This document shows positions 47,711 through 59,500 of a DNA stretch of 64,000 nt, one piece after another. The notes under the pieces are model-generated. The model saw only the letters and a list, made by a program, of their open reading frames with translations. It was not told the origin of the DNA and did not search any database. The translations under genes were made by a program, and so were the position numbers. Source of the stretch: Evernia prunastri (Eukaryota; Ascomycota; Lecanoromycetes; Lecanorales; Parmeliaceae); assembly GCA_003184365.1 (NCBI GenBank), contig NKYR01000024.1, positions 297,867 to 361,866 of the forward strand, in the 5' to 3' direction. Positions within the stretch are counted from its first letter, which is position 1. Each line of letters begins with the position of its first letter.

Positions 47711-47947
47711 TGGAACGCGATGGGTCGGAATCTCATGTGGTTATGCGCGAATGAGTGAAAGCTTCATATACACGCCTATAGATCAGCATAGTCCAGACGC
47801 AGAAGCGTTGCTATACGACGTACTGAGGCCCGCCAAGCAAAGGAGTGGCTGCGCAAAGACTTTAGCACTCTTGCGCACTCCCTAGATGAGATAGAGAGGT
47901 TGCTTGAGACCTTGTCGGTGCTGTATCGTGAAGGGAAAAGACGATGA
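47711..47947 (+). CDS. Possible small coiled-coil protein between RPB7 and RPC25
   Basis: The segment 47792-47947 encodes a highly coding-like amphipathic helix (TEARQAKEWLRKDFSTLAHS, then LDEIERLLETLSVLYREGKR) ending in TGA. An acceptor (CATAG) directly precedes it. A plausible first exon starts at ATG 47711 (MERDGSESHV) with a donor near 47738-47741. The exact donor is uncertain and no family is recognised. It occupies most of the RPB7-RPC25 divergent interval, so if real it would be co-oriented with RPC25. Confidence 0.35.
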
Positions 47948-48192
47948 CGAGGAAAATTTGATGATTGCGGTGGAGTTCTGTCTCGATTCCTTTTGAGGCT
48001 AGGTGCTGAAATGTGCGAGAGCTGCCACCACTGCGGATAATCTGGCACTAACGCACCGCTCTACTTACGGAAAGATGCAATCCCACGACCCTCCAATTTA
48101 TCCAGTACCTTACCTTATCTCCCCTAATTCTGTGAGTAAAGTGCTCAACAAAAGCGATCGAAGCTCCCGGTAGTGTGGCATTGGAAGGTCAA

Positions 48193-49165
48193 ATGTTTAT
48201 ACTGGTAAAATAGGCTGTTGGACTCTTTGAAGAGAGTATATTGTTTATCACACGCATTGCTAAAAGATCAATCAGACTACCTTAAGTGATTTGGTGCAAA
48301 TATCTTCAGAGGACGTGGAGAAGCCCAGTGGAGAAAGTATTGAAGACAACATCAATGCCAAATATGCCAACAAAGTAGACGAACAATTGTCTGATCCAAA
48401 GTTCGATACTAAGTAACAGCGGTCCAGATAATACAGAAGATTGGGCTTTGCATATGCCTTTACGATATAATAAACGCCTCCGACGGTCTAATTGGCCACG
48501 GTACTGGCATTGTGAATGTTAATGGTAGGCGAAAGGATTCCGTCTTTCGAATCTCAGATGTTGAAGGTTCCCAGTCGATTTCCGTCTCATCGTCTTCCGA
48601 CCTTTCAAAGGAGAGATCATCCTCGGACAGATCAGTAGCGCTTCTGAATATGGAATGAAAAGTCCGCCTCTCTTCTTCCATGATGAGATCCCTCTATTGA
48701 CACTAAGAACAGTACGGCTTGACTTCTTCGACGATATTTTCGTTCCCCCAAACTTGATGTTTAGCGAGAGCTTCTTGTAAGTCATCCTGGTGACCCTAAT
48801 CGTTTCCTCCGCAACTCTTCCCAACGCATGCCCCCAGCTTCTTGATCCTGCATTTCCTACCAATGGCATTCTCCGTGATTTGACTTGATGACCAGCAATG
48901 TACAAGAGCAAGTTTGGACTTGGGTGAATGATGGCAACGAATACTTCTACGACAAGAATGAGTGGGTCCGAGTGCGCGTAGAGGATGAGCGATGGAACGA
49001 TATATCTCCTTCGCCTCCTTCCGAGCGAGGTAATGAGTCGATAGTTGAGCGGAAGAGCCCCTATAGCATCACGGTAAGTTTACTGCCACTTTGGGGAACG
49101 GCATGTGCTCAAGAATGTAGGCTTCGATGTCGCAGTCCGGACTTGGGCCTGTTGAATGGTGGTAG
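48193..49165 (+). CDS. RPC25: RNA polymerase III subunit RPC25 (RPC8)
   Basis: Seven exons: 48193-48204, 48276-48374, 48428-48524, 48575-48661, 48713-48776, 48896-49073 and 49121-49165, 193 aa, continuous frame. The first exon (12 nt) encodes MFIL, followed by TTLSDLVQISSEDVEKPSGE and ESIEDNINAKYANK. Then come IIQKIGLCICLYDIINASDG, LIGHGTGIVNVNVDFRLIVF and RPFKGEIILGQISSASEYGM, then KIRLDFFDDIFVPPNLMFSE. The C-terminal OB region has VQEQVWTWVNDGNEYFYDKN and ends KSPYSITASMSQSGLGPVEW, the hallmark Rpc25 tail. Rpc25 pairs with Rpc17 as the Pol III stalk needed for initiation on tRNA and 5S genes. The third intron acceptor choice (GGTTCCCAG) was fixed by the VDFRLIVFRPFKGE match. Confidence 0.93.
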
Positions 49166-50306
49166 ACATCAAGTACTCTTTCCCTGTGAAATAAGCACAG
49201 ACACACTATTTGATAGAATAGTAAACGACCAAGGATATGCACGAATAGGGTAGCGTGCTGGCGGATGACTGGAAGACGTCATGGGACGACTCTATCTTGG
49301 TTCAGAGAGTTTGAGTGCGCTCTCTTCACAGACCGCATCAGCGGAGAATGGCGTACGATAAGCTGTTCGATATCTGAACGAAGAACGTCGATGGCAATGT
49401 CAACAAAGCGGACTCTATATCCAATTTTCCAGCATTTATAGTAGTGGCGGCAAATGTGACACGGCTGCAAGTATGAATCCACTGAATAATTGCTAAATGA
49501 GGAAAGATGGGAGTGATTCTAGCCCTCCACTTGGATTGGAGATGCCAACGAGGACTTGCCCTCGAAGAACTAAGGCTTCTTGTATGCGAAAGACAAATGG
49601 AGGAAGTGATGTAAAGGATAATAACCATGCGGCGACGTGGTGTTGATCATTGGAGAACTGAGGCAAAGAACACTGCTCTCCTGGGCTAGGAGGATAGTGA
49701 TGTGGAAACCTGTTTCTCGTGAAGTCGGATCACATGATCCCCTCATCGTTCACAGTGTGCTCCTCAGCTTCCACTGCTCCATCTTCAGGGCCATTTATCG
49801 GGTAGTCGCTGGGCTAGCGACAATCATAGCCCAACAGATGAAGGCATGATCACACGGAAACATCAGATCCGATTGGGAGATTATTGGGATGTCTACCGGT
49901 TATTTGGATCTTCTCAGATCTAGCAAAGCGGCAAGTCGAGGGCACGCCCATGAAAACTGACACTGCACCAACTCTCGACGAATGTGCTCCATGGATCAAG
50001 ATCCAAAACAAGCTCTCGAACATGAACACTTGAGCTCATGTTCCATACCCTAAGCTTTATGGTCGATACACATTGCCCACTGATTTCTCGAAACAGCACT
50101 CAGGGTGAGCGAGAAGAGAGGCAGATGACAGCCTGACTACACGAATAGTTTGAAGCACTCATCTGATACATCTCCCGCAAGGTTGGATAGGATCATCGAT
50201 AAAGAACAATATTGCCACATCCCTCGCGTATCATTGCGCCAGTTCAATAAGCCATCCGTCTTCCCTTCATGTCAAGTATATCAACATGTCCCATTGCCAC
50301 TCTGAC
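49166..50306. other. Convergent intergenic region
   Basis: Between the 3' ends of RPC25 and the NTF2-like gene. No gene recognised. Confidence 0.5.
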
Positions 50307-52270
50307 TCAGAAATCCCAGAACCCACTATCCTTCGGGGCTTGTTGAATCTTTGAAGCTTGGAATCTCCCACCATTCAGCCCGCCGGGGCCATCCTCGTCA
50401 CTATCATCCCCAAAGCCCCAGGAGCGTCCAGCTCCTTGCTTGCCGCCCATGCCATCTCCACCGTTCTTAATGCCCACGTGCTTCTTGCCACCTGGGTTCG
50501 CGACAATATCTGTGTCCCTAGAAATCCGGTCGATTCGGTCCTCATCCTTGCTGGCGGGTTGAGTGCTAGGCGAATCATCTCCAAAGCCCCACAAGCGCCC
50601 AGCTCCCCTTTTCCCTCCCATTCCATCACCGCCGCTCTTGATACCGACATGCTTACTGCCACCTCCATTAAGAATGTTCTCCTTGTCTCCGGCGAGGGAA
50701 TTGATTACGTGTTCGGACTCATTTTTCGGGTGGAGGCCTGGCGATTGGTCGCTAGCCTCCCATTGCGCGCCCATTTGCTGAAGGACCTTGGCTCTAGCCT
50801 CTGGGATCGGCTGCTTGTTAATATTCGCTGACTGGAAGGGAGGATCATCTGTCATGCTGAAATGAGGATCGAAATTCATGCGCCTATCCTTTAGATTGGC
50901 CAGTGCTTGGCCCTTCTTCTCTGGGCTGGGTGGCAGATCCCTCTCGTCGAAAACATTATTTTGATACATCCCAAAACCCTTCGCGTTGCCCTGACCACGA
51001 GAAAGGGGACGCCGATCGCCTCCGGCAGTAATATCATCTTGGAGCTCAAAGTTTGTATTGACATCAGGACGCGCTTTAGCTACAGCAGGGTGTTTGGCCG
51101 GACTATCCATGACAGGTTCATCATCACTCCAGCCGAAGTGACGAACGTCTTGGCCTCGGACCCTGGTAGGGACCTTGTCAGGTGTCATAAAGTCTGCGAA
51201 ATCCCAGTTGCTTTGGTGCTTAGATTTGGGCCGAGCTGCCATGGGATTTTGTTTCTCGTTTCCGTCACCGAATTCGAAATGGTTGTATTTTTGGAGGCCG
51301 GGTTTGATGAACTTCCCTGAAGGTTCGACAGGCGTGCTGGGAATTCCTGGCTGCGAGATGTCGGTATCAAACAGCCGAGAGGGTTGATAATTTTTGCCAG
51401 CACCACCTTTGGGGGCGACAGGGCCAGGAGTGATGTTCTCTTTTTGAGGCGATGCAATCTTCTCCCTGGAAACGGGTGAGGCGTCAGACTCGTTACCAAC
51501 GAAAAGGTCGTGGTAATCGCGTGGTGGTGGCTTGGCTGATTCACGAGGAGCGACAGCGGCGGGTCCCGAGGAGTCCACTTCTTCTTCACGAGGCGCAAAA
51601 AGGGCTAAGCTGGCATGTGGGTCCCTTGTAACGTTCTTACTCTGTGATCTAGGCTTGGTCGTAACAGCCGCCTGGTTTGTGTCGTGGAAACCGTTCTCCG
51701 TCGCTGGGCGTGTGGAGCCATTACTTTGAGTAACGCCTGCAGCACTGGAAACGATCAAACGTGCCTGATCTTTGCCATCGCGAATAGGCCAATTCCTTGC
51801 TCGAGACCCAATGACGTCTACGAGTTTGAGTAGAGACCCTTGATCCCAGTAGAGGCGGACCTGTTGAATCTTCTGGCTCGAATCGAAATGGACGATGTGC
51901 ACCTAGATGAAGACCTCAGCATGAGCGTAAACCTAACTATGCTGTGAATTTATTTCACCATTGGGAATGTAACGACGCGGTCCGCCAGGAAATTGTCGTC
52001 CAAGCCGGGCAAGTAAGCTCCTCCACCCGTTATGAATTCCAGTGTGGTTTCGACATCCACGCACAGAGCGTCAATACCTTCAATACAGCTCAGGACCTTC
52101 TCTTCTTTCTTCGTAAGAACCTTTTGATGTGCTGCATGATGTTTGACTATCGCAGCCGCAGTGTTTATGGTGGTAAGAGTCGTAATGTAGTTGAGAGAGG
52201 CATCGTCAGTCAGTGCAGACGCATTGGGGCTTGCCAAGAAGCTCTGGTAGAGAGACTTGAGAGGAGCCAT
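50307..52270 (-). CDS. NTF2-like domain protein with repeated aromatic-acidic motifs
   Basis: Exons 52270-51959 and 51902-50307, 635 aa. Residues 1-160 form an NTF2-like fold: MAPLKSLYQSFLASPNASAL, a middle helix region, then VHIVHFDSSQKIQQVRLYWD and QGSLLKLVDVIG. The remaining roughly 475 residues are predicted disordered (Pro, Gly, Lys, Asp). They carry recurrent short motifs (HFEFGDG, NWDFADF, HFGWSDDEP, NFELQDD, HFSMTDDPP) and a near-exact 28-residue duplication (core GGDGMGGKRGAGRLWGFGDD and GGDGMGGKQGAGRSWGFGDD), ending FWDF. The combination of NTF2-like domain and motif array suggests a scaffold that binds a partner many times. The function is not known to me. Confidence 0.85.
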
Positions 52271-53818
52271 CGTTCTTTGAGTAGAAGCTGAAAGTCTTGC
52301 AGATGCTCTGTTTGAGATTTGATGGTGGATACTGGGCAATGGGTAGGCTTGTTTACTTTTTTGACGCGCGTGTTGCGCGGATAAAATCCAGGGAACTCAG
52401 ACTTGGAAGTGTCGGATTGATGATCGATCAGATCGGAAACAATCAAATGCACGATAATCGAGGCACATCTTGTTCTTATTTTCGCCTACATACCGTTTAA
52501 GGACCTCGCACCTTTCAACGTTACTATACTATGCTCCGCTTAGAGAGGGGAGTCTACCGTCAATTATAGAGCTAGTCACTACTACTCTAAGGGAGCGAAC
52601 CCTGATACTGTTGCTCCCCATGAGCCCAGTAGGAGTTCCACGCTGGAGCTGTCAATAGTGTAGTAATTCTTAATTATTAGGGAACCTCGCCTTTGATCCA
52701 TTCGGTGATATATAAACAATCTTTGCCCGGATATGCTTGGATATAGGAACAAATGGCAGTTAGCCTAGGTAATCTCGAGGGTCCACGGTCTGAAGTCTAA
52801 GGTACTTATTCTCCAAGCCGGAGTCGAGCATCGGCTGGAGCTGAACACTGGGATTATGAAGCCTGTGAGAGAAAGTATCTAAGCCGTGATCAGCACTCAG
52901 GATTCTTAAGAATAAGTACGTATTCCTTTGGGGACCTGACCATAATCTTACATCTCCTTAAGGATTGTAGGATTGTGTTCTCCTTTCCGACATCTTTCAT
53001 TAACACTTAGAAGTCGATAGGTAAAGACACGAGTTCTAATGCTTTCTCTGATGTAGTTCAGCGCGGTGTTAGGGTTTCAACAACAGTGAAGCAGAACGAA
53101 GGAGACAGATAGGTATGCCTTCCAGAGCACTGCCCGTCGCCGGTCATCCTTGTCCCCGTGCACCCAGACTTTGGTTCGATAAGCCCATGAAATTAGTATG
53201 AATATGTGTTCAGTCTGGGGAGGAATGGTCGGCTTGTTCGTGATCAATAACATGTCATCCATTTCACACCAGAATGTCCGGGCTCTGGGCTACAGTGCGT
53301 TTAAACCAGACACGGGCAGTACTGAAGCCAACTCGATGGTCGAGGCACTCCTGCTGTGGATCAGGCTTTATTGAGATCCTCTATTCCATCTGGATCTATA
53401 GTTCTGCTACAAGGATCAACAGCAAGATGGTCGCAGCTTCTTAAGAAGAAAATTTAAAGCCATTAAGCGTGTTTTGCATACGCTGGGCGTGTGAGGTCCC
53501 GTGCATACATTCTACTAAACCGCAGAGCACATCATACAGTTCGCGTGAGCTCACATATGCTACTGCAGTGCCTCAAGCTACACAAGTCATTAAGGCCATT
53601 TTAAGCAAACCATGTTCGAGGCCTGATTCTTGCGATCGTATAAACCAGCGAACTTCCACAAGTGGTATCGTATCTTGCTTCCTACCGCGCTCACAAAGCG
53701 ATCTCCTCGCGGTCTTCGCAAGTTCTTCCCATTTGCATTACATCAAAGCCTGAGTGAGCTCCAGGCTACTGCTATAGCATCCTCACAGCGCTTTGCGCTC
53801 CACAAGAGCCGGTGACAC
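52271..53818. other. Intergenic stretch, nothing recognised
   Basis: Promoter side of the NTF2-like gene and 3' flank of the Zn2Cys6 gene. Only short open frames. Confidence 0.45.
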
Positions 53819-56558
53819 TCAAATGGGCATATTACCTGGAGAAGTACTGACACCCATAAAAACTCCTCCAGAAGAATTGAACGAGCTGCCTGATGTTTGC
53901 GGCATCTGCGTTTGTCCGTCTACTGCCGGTGTCATAAGTGCCGGGTCCATGCTCGCAGGCCAACCCTGAATCCCGTTATCGAGATTCGCATTCTGGAGGT
54001 AGGAATCCCAAGCATCCTGTACGCAAACGTTAGCTTTTCGTTTGTCATACCCGACCGGCTGCACTCACCCAATCCAAATTCGACGGCATATCGCCAGCCA
54101 GATTTCCATTGCCAAAGAACGAGAGTGGACTCGGCACAGAGGGTACGCCGTTAGCAGCTTGCTCCATTGAGTGACCTGGCGTCAATCCCGAAGACTGCAT
54201 ATCCCCCATGTTAGAATTTACCCCCCCAGTGGGAGGGAATGCTCCATTGAACATCAACGCAGAGTTGGGGGTCATCCCGCCATTGCTAAGCATGCCTAGT
54301 GTCATGGCCGCAGAGTGCTCGGGCTTTTCATCCCCTGGCACTCCGAAAGCTTGACTATCTGTGCCGTTGGATAAACTGGTGAATGGAAAAGGATTTTGAG
54401 GTGTTCGTCCAGCGGCCTGATTCCTACTGTACTTCATTTTGTTCAAGATGACAGTCAGAAGTCCAGATGCTTTGAAGGCCTCCATTGACTGATCCTTCGT
54501 CTCTTTCCAGATGTCATTGGAAACTTCGAGTGCCCGAACCATGTCTGCCCGTCTTTCCAGCCCCCAAGTGTACATGTCGCCAGAGCTTTGGCCGCCCCCG
54601 TCTGTCTCTGTCCCATGGCAAAGATCAAGAGCGACAATCATGGCAGCAAGCAGGAAGTCTGCTGCTGTGATCGAGCTAATGAAGACCTTCATGCCATGGA
54701 GGCGGCGACCGGGACGTGATTCATAATGCAAAGTCGCCTGGTGACTAAGGAGTTCCATGGATGAGTCAACGCAGGTACGTCGAGAATGAGCATAGCGATT
54801 GTTCTCGCGCGCTCTCGCGAGGAATTTCCGATGAAGAACGCATTGACCTTTGTGATAGAGGATGGACAGATAGAGGCGTTGCATGACTAAAGCCCCAGGG
54901 TCCATCATAGAATCTTCTATGCTTCGAAGGCGCAGATGGGGTGGGAACTCTGCCCGAGCTTCTCTCAGATCGCGATCTAGAGTCATGATTTCGTCGTACG
55001 AGCATGTCGATAGGGATTGTAGTTTCTCGACGGTCTTCCCAAACGCGAATGCCATGTTAGCTTTCGCGCACATGTACGAAACGGGAGTAGGCTCTGACGC
55101 GGGTCTCGACGGCGGCAGGGTTTTCGAGTCCTCATCGAATTCGTCATCATAAAGGTTTCGAGGAAGTTCTGTATCACAATCGCCTAATCGAATCATGCTC
55201 GGCAATCCGATCTGAAAAGAGAAAAGAATATCGGATTGTCGCACGAATGTCCATACGCGTCTTCGCAGTTCTCCTTGGAATGGTGTGATATTGGGAAAGT
55301 ATTTGGGATCTCGGTGATAGCCCATACGCATAGCAAGCCGGACTATCATACCTACTAGCACCCACGTTCCAACCTCAGCATCACGATTCCGAGCATATTC
55401 GCAATGCAGGTGGAGCACCAATGTCTCAATCATGTGATTCACAGGCTTGGTAAAGTCGGCGAGCAAAAGACACTGTCCGGTCAGGGCCCGGTAACTTGCA
55501 GCCAGAGCAAGAGACTTGCCCCGGAACTCTGGGGGCTCATCGTCCATCCGAAAATACGAGTGCATTGCCAGACACAGAATAGCGAAGATTTGTCCAAGCC
55601 ATGCTGGGCCACTCTTATGGGGATTGTCCCAATGTCTTTCGTAATTCCTTTGCCACGACGGAGGATGCAGGACATGGACCGCTGGATCATACGAGTTGAA
55701 GTACCGAGAGACGAGCTTATCTGTCACGGTTCGTTTTGGTAACTGCGCGAGTAAATCTGCATAAGGTGGTGGTTTCGATCCTCCAAACAAGAAAGTAGGA
55801 CCTTGCGGCGCTGAATCAACACGGTTTTTGGCTTCTTGGACCTTGACCATTTGATCTTCGAACTGCTTCCTGTGTTCTGAAAAGTAATTCTTCACCTCTT
55901 TGATATCATGCAATATAGCGGCCCAATGAGCTTCCCCGTAGTACATAGACTTGTTATTGTCGACCTTCATGATTCCGAGCGATTGGACCACCTGATCAGT
56001 CTCACTCTCGTCCTCTCCCGATGTTCTGACAACGCCATTGTCCTCGTACTCTCCATCGACGTCGACGTCCACATCCTGGGGGTATTCCATAGATCCTGAG
56101 CTAGAGTTTAGGGACAACGCTCGTTGGGCTGCCGCCGGGCCTGCAGATTGAGAGCCGTTCGTCATCAAAGAGAGCACCAGACCCTCAAGGCGGTCAATAC
56201 GATTCTGCATGTCATCTGAGGAGTTGCTGGACTGCGAGGATGCAGATTGCTTCTTACGACTTCCTGGCGCCGCATAGGAACATGACATGGCATCTCCACG
56301 CTTGACACAATTCTCGCATGGTTGCGATCTGTTGCACTTGAGCCTGAGAAAATGAAATTAGCTCCTTTTCTCTTAGACCAATCCCGGCAATCTTAGTAGA
56401 CACTGTATCAAAGTCTGGGTCTGGGGGCCTCACTTTCTGTTCCTGCACGGAGCGCATGACAAAGGTACTCTGTTTCTCTTCCTCACTACTCGATATTGTC
56501 CATCCGGAGAAAATTGACCATTGCTCGTGTTAGTCGTTGATGGAGGGGTTGGAGTCAT
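53819..56558 (-). CDS. Zn2Cys6 fungal transcription factor with fungal_trans domain
   Basis: Exons 56558-56434, 56343-54069 and 54016-53819, 865 aa. The binuclear cluster C35-x2-C38-x6-C45-x5-C51-x2-C54-x8-C63 is assembled across the first intron (VPLSCAPCRNR|KLKCNRSQPCENC). A linker and coiled coil (DMQNRIDRLEGLVLSLM) follow, then an acidic stretch (DVDVDVDGEYEDN). The fungal-specific regulatory domain spans about 200-600 (for example LPKRTVTDKLVSRYFNSYDP, WTFVRQSDILFSFQIGLPSM). A Gly/Asn/Met-rich tail (about 700-865) resembles an activation region. It is nuclear. The target pathway cannot be inferred, and no enzyme cluster adjoins it. The start MTPTPPSTTNTSNG is chosen; an open frame extends further upstream, so a longer N-terminus is possible. 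Confidence 0.9.
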
Positions 56559-57448
56559 CTTTGGGGTCGTAGAGCCTTGCGGGGTTGGTCGAAGCGTCTG
56601 TTGGCTGTTCTGCCCAGAGGGTGGCACCCAAGCAAATCCGAAATTCATAAGTCCTTTCACCCAAACACAGTCGACGTCTGCGATATCTCTGCAGCGCAAG
56701 TGTTGTCGTCCACTTTCCAGGTTTGGGCAAGCGCACGGTCGCGATGTGTTTTTTTGGTTGGAGGGCAAGGTGACAGGCGGTGATCCAGTGATATTCTATC
56801 TCATTTAAAGACGCGCACCACCTGTCGAAAACGGGTTGGATAGAGATGATTTGAGATGTTGATGCTCGGTGATGAAGTATTGTAGGAGTCGAAACCCAGT
56901 CGGCCAATCGGTAGAACTGATACCAGCTGCTAATGTAGTTTATCCAGAACCTTGGCGTCACCGAGTGATATATCTGGAAGGTGAGTCTATGATCGTCAGT
57001 GAGGAATAATGAGATGAATGTATGACTCTAGTGACGCTTCAGCCCTTCATCACTCATAAATATCCGGAGATTGAAGCAAACGCTAGTCGCATCTCATTAA
57101 ACCCGAGGCTCGAGTAGGGCTGACTACAAACTCTTACTTTTTGTACGACTCGCGTAAGTACTGCTCTCGACTTTCACTTTTACGGCGTACAGAACAATGG
57201 CCAGATGACACAAATTGTTATCTTGCTTCTAAATACAAACAATCGCCCAATTACCGGTGCAAAAATCCTCACTTGCGAAGTAGTAGGAAGGAAGTGCTTT
57301 AACACAGCATAAATGCAGCTTCATTGCCCTCAACCTACACCTGACTTGAAAACGGAAGGCAAGAGGTTTGGCTGTTTATGTTACAGGTTGGAGGGCATTA
57401 GCGATTGTCCGCAACATGATTGAGGGCCCTCGTACTATCATCTTCCTC
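56559..57448. other. Intergenic region
   Basis: Promoter of the Zn2Cys6 gene and 3' flank of the ATP synthase alpha gene. Nothing else recognised. Confidence 0.5.
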
Positions 57449-59500
57449 TCAAGTAAAGCTCTTAGTAAATGACTGCACAACATCCTTCAATTTGGCATCA
57501 ATGTCCTTAGTGACCTGGCCCTCCTTATCGATCGATGCGAGGAGATCGGATTCGTTGTTCCTCAAGTGCGACAGGAAGTCTGCCTCCCATTGAAGGATCT
57601 TTGCCACGGGGACATTGTCAAGGTGCCCGTTGACACCTGCGTAGATAAGAGGAACCATCTCATTGACAGCCATTGGTTGGTACTGCTTCTGTTTGAGCAG
57701 TTCGGTCAGGCGCTCACCCCGATTAAGTGTTTGCTTGGTGGCGGCATCAAGATCTGAACCAAATTGGGCGAAAGCGGCGACCTCACGATATTGTGCCAAG
57801 AAAAGCTTGAGGGACCCAGCGACTTGTTTCATTGCCTTCAACTGAGCTGCTGAACCGACACGGGAGACTGAAAGACCGACGTTGATGGCAGGACGGACAC
57901 CCTTATAGAAAAGCTCGGCTTCCAGGAAGATCTGTCCGTCTGTGATGGAGATGACATTCGTAGGGATGTAAGCAGACACATCGCCACCTTGTGTCTCGAT
58001 GATAGGTAGCGCGGTCAGGGAGCCGCCACCATGCTTGTCGTTGAGCTTAGCGGCACGTTCGAGTAGACGCGAGTGCAGATAGAAAACGCTAAGCAGCAAT
58101 CAGCAAAGTAAGGCGCTTTGAAGCCTGTGAGCACAAATTACTTACTCCCCAGGGTAGGCCTCGCGCCCTGGTGGACGACGGAGCAACAAAGACATTTGAC
58201 GGTAAGCGACGGCTTGCTTGGTCAAATCATCGTAAACAATAACCGCATGCCTGCCGTTATCACGGAACCATTCACCCATAGCACATCCAGAGAAGGGTGC
58301 GATGTACTGAAGAGGAGCAGCTTCAGAAGCTGTCGCCGCCACAATTATAGAGTACTTCATCGCGTCGTTCTCCTCGAGAGTCTTGACCAGCTGCGCCACA
58401 GTAGATCGTTTTTGACCGACAGCAACGTACACACAGTAAAGCTTCTTGGCTTCATCATCGGTATTGTTCCAGCGTCTTTGATTCAACATGGCGTCAAGGG
58501 CAACGGCGGTCTTTCCAGTTTGGCGATCTCCAATGATCAATTCACGCTGTCCACGACCAATTGGTACCATAGCATCGATAGACTTCAGACCAGTTTGGAC
58601 TGGTTGGTTGACAGAGTGACGAGGCAGAATCCCAGGTGCCTTAAGCTGAGCTCGGTATCTCTCCGTTGTTTTGATTGGGCCCTTGCCATCAATAGGGTTA
58701 CCCAACGCATCCACAACGCGACCGAGGAGCGCAGGGCCAACGGGTACGTCGACCTAAGGAGCTGTGAGATGAGGATTTGTGTGGGGAGGTAGGGTCACAG
58801 ACAATTTCTCCAGTACGCTTGACGGTCTCGCCCTCCTTCACGAGACGATCCGAACCGAAGAGCACGACACCAACTTGACCAGCTTCGAGGTTCATGCACA
58901 TGCCCTTGACGCCAGAAGCGAACCTATTTAGCGATGAGTATTGATATCGATGCCCGGGGGTCTTAGACTTACTCGACCAACTCTTCGGCTTGGACATTGT
59001 TCATTCCGTGAACTCGAGCAATACCGTCACTTAAAATCGAAAACCAGTCTCCGTCAGCCATTTAAATTCAGCGTCTTGACATCAGAGATGTCACGTACCC
59101 AACTGACAAGACACGACCAGTTTCGGCAAGACCGGCTTCCTCCTGAACACCTCTGATTCTCTGTTCTAGAATCGAAGACACCTCTGTCGGCGAGGCTTTA
59201 GCCTCTGAAGCATAGCTCCGAGCTTGTCTTGACGCCGCATTGAGCGCTGCTGGAACTGTGCATGTGTTCTATGTAGTTTGAGGTAATTAGTTTCCTGTAG
59301 CCAGTGGCACCCATCGAGCAGCTAGAACAGCTGTATAACTTGATAAGACAGCATTGCCACCTTCAAAAGGGGCGTATAGCTTGTTGCCGAGTCACCAGCG
59401 CAAGGTTAAGGGCTTTTTTGGAGCTTACCAAGGCGAGTCTACTTGGGACAGAGACTGCCCCGACCGTACGGGCACTCTGTCTCAAAGCGTTTCTAATCAT
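57449..59500 (-). CDS. ATP1: Mitochondrial F1F0-ATP synthase subunit alpha
   Basis: Six exons: 59500-59429, 59268-59099, 59029-58973, 58923-58803, 58753-58146 and 58088-57449, 555 aa, close to the fungal norm. The Arg/Ser-rich presequence MIRNALRQSARTVGAVSVPS precedes ASEAKASPTEVSSILEQRIR. The nucleotide-binding domain has the P-loop GDRQTGKTAVAL, VAVGQKRSTVAQLVKTLEEN and YDDLTKQAVAYRQMSLLLRR. The C-terminal domain has TQGGDVSAYIPTNVISITDG and QFGSDLDAATKQTLNRGERL, ending KDVVQSFTKSFT. It forms the alpha3beta3 hexamer with the beta subunit on the matrix side of the inner membrane. Five introns lie within the first two-thirds. The acceptor of exon 2 (CATAG|AACACA) falls in the poorly conserved presequence and is the least certain junction. 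Confidence 0.95.
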
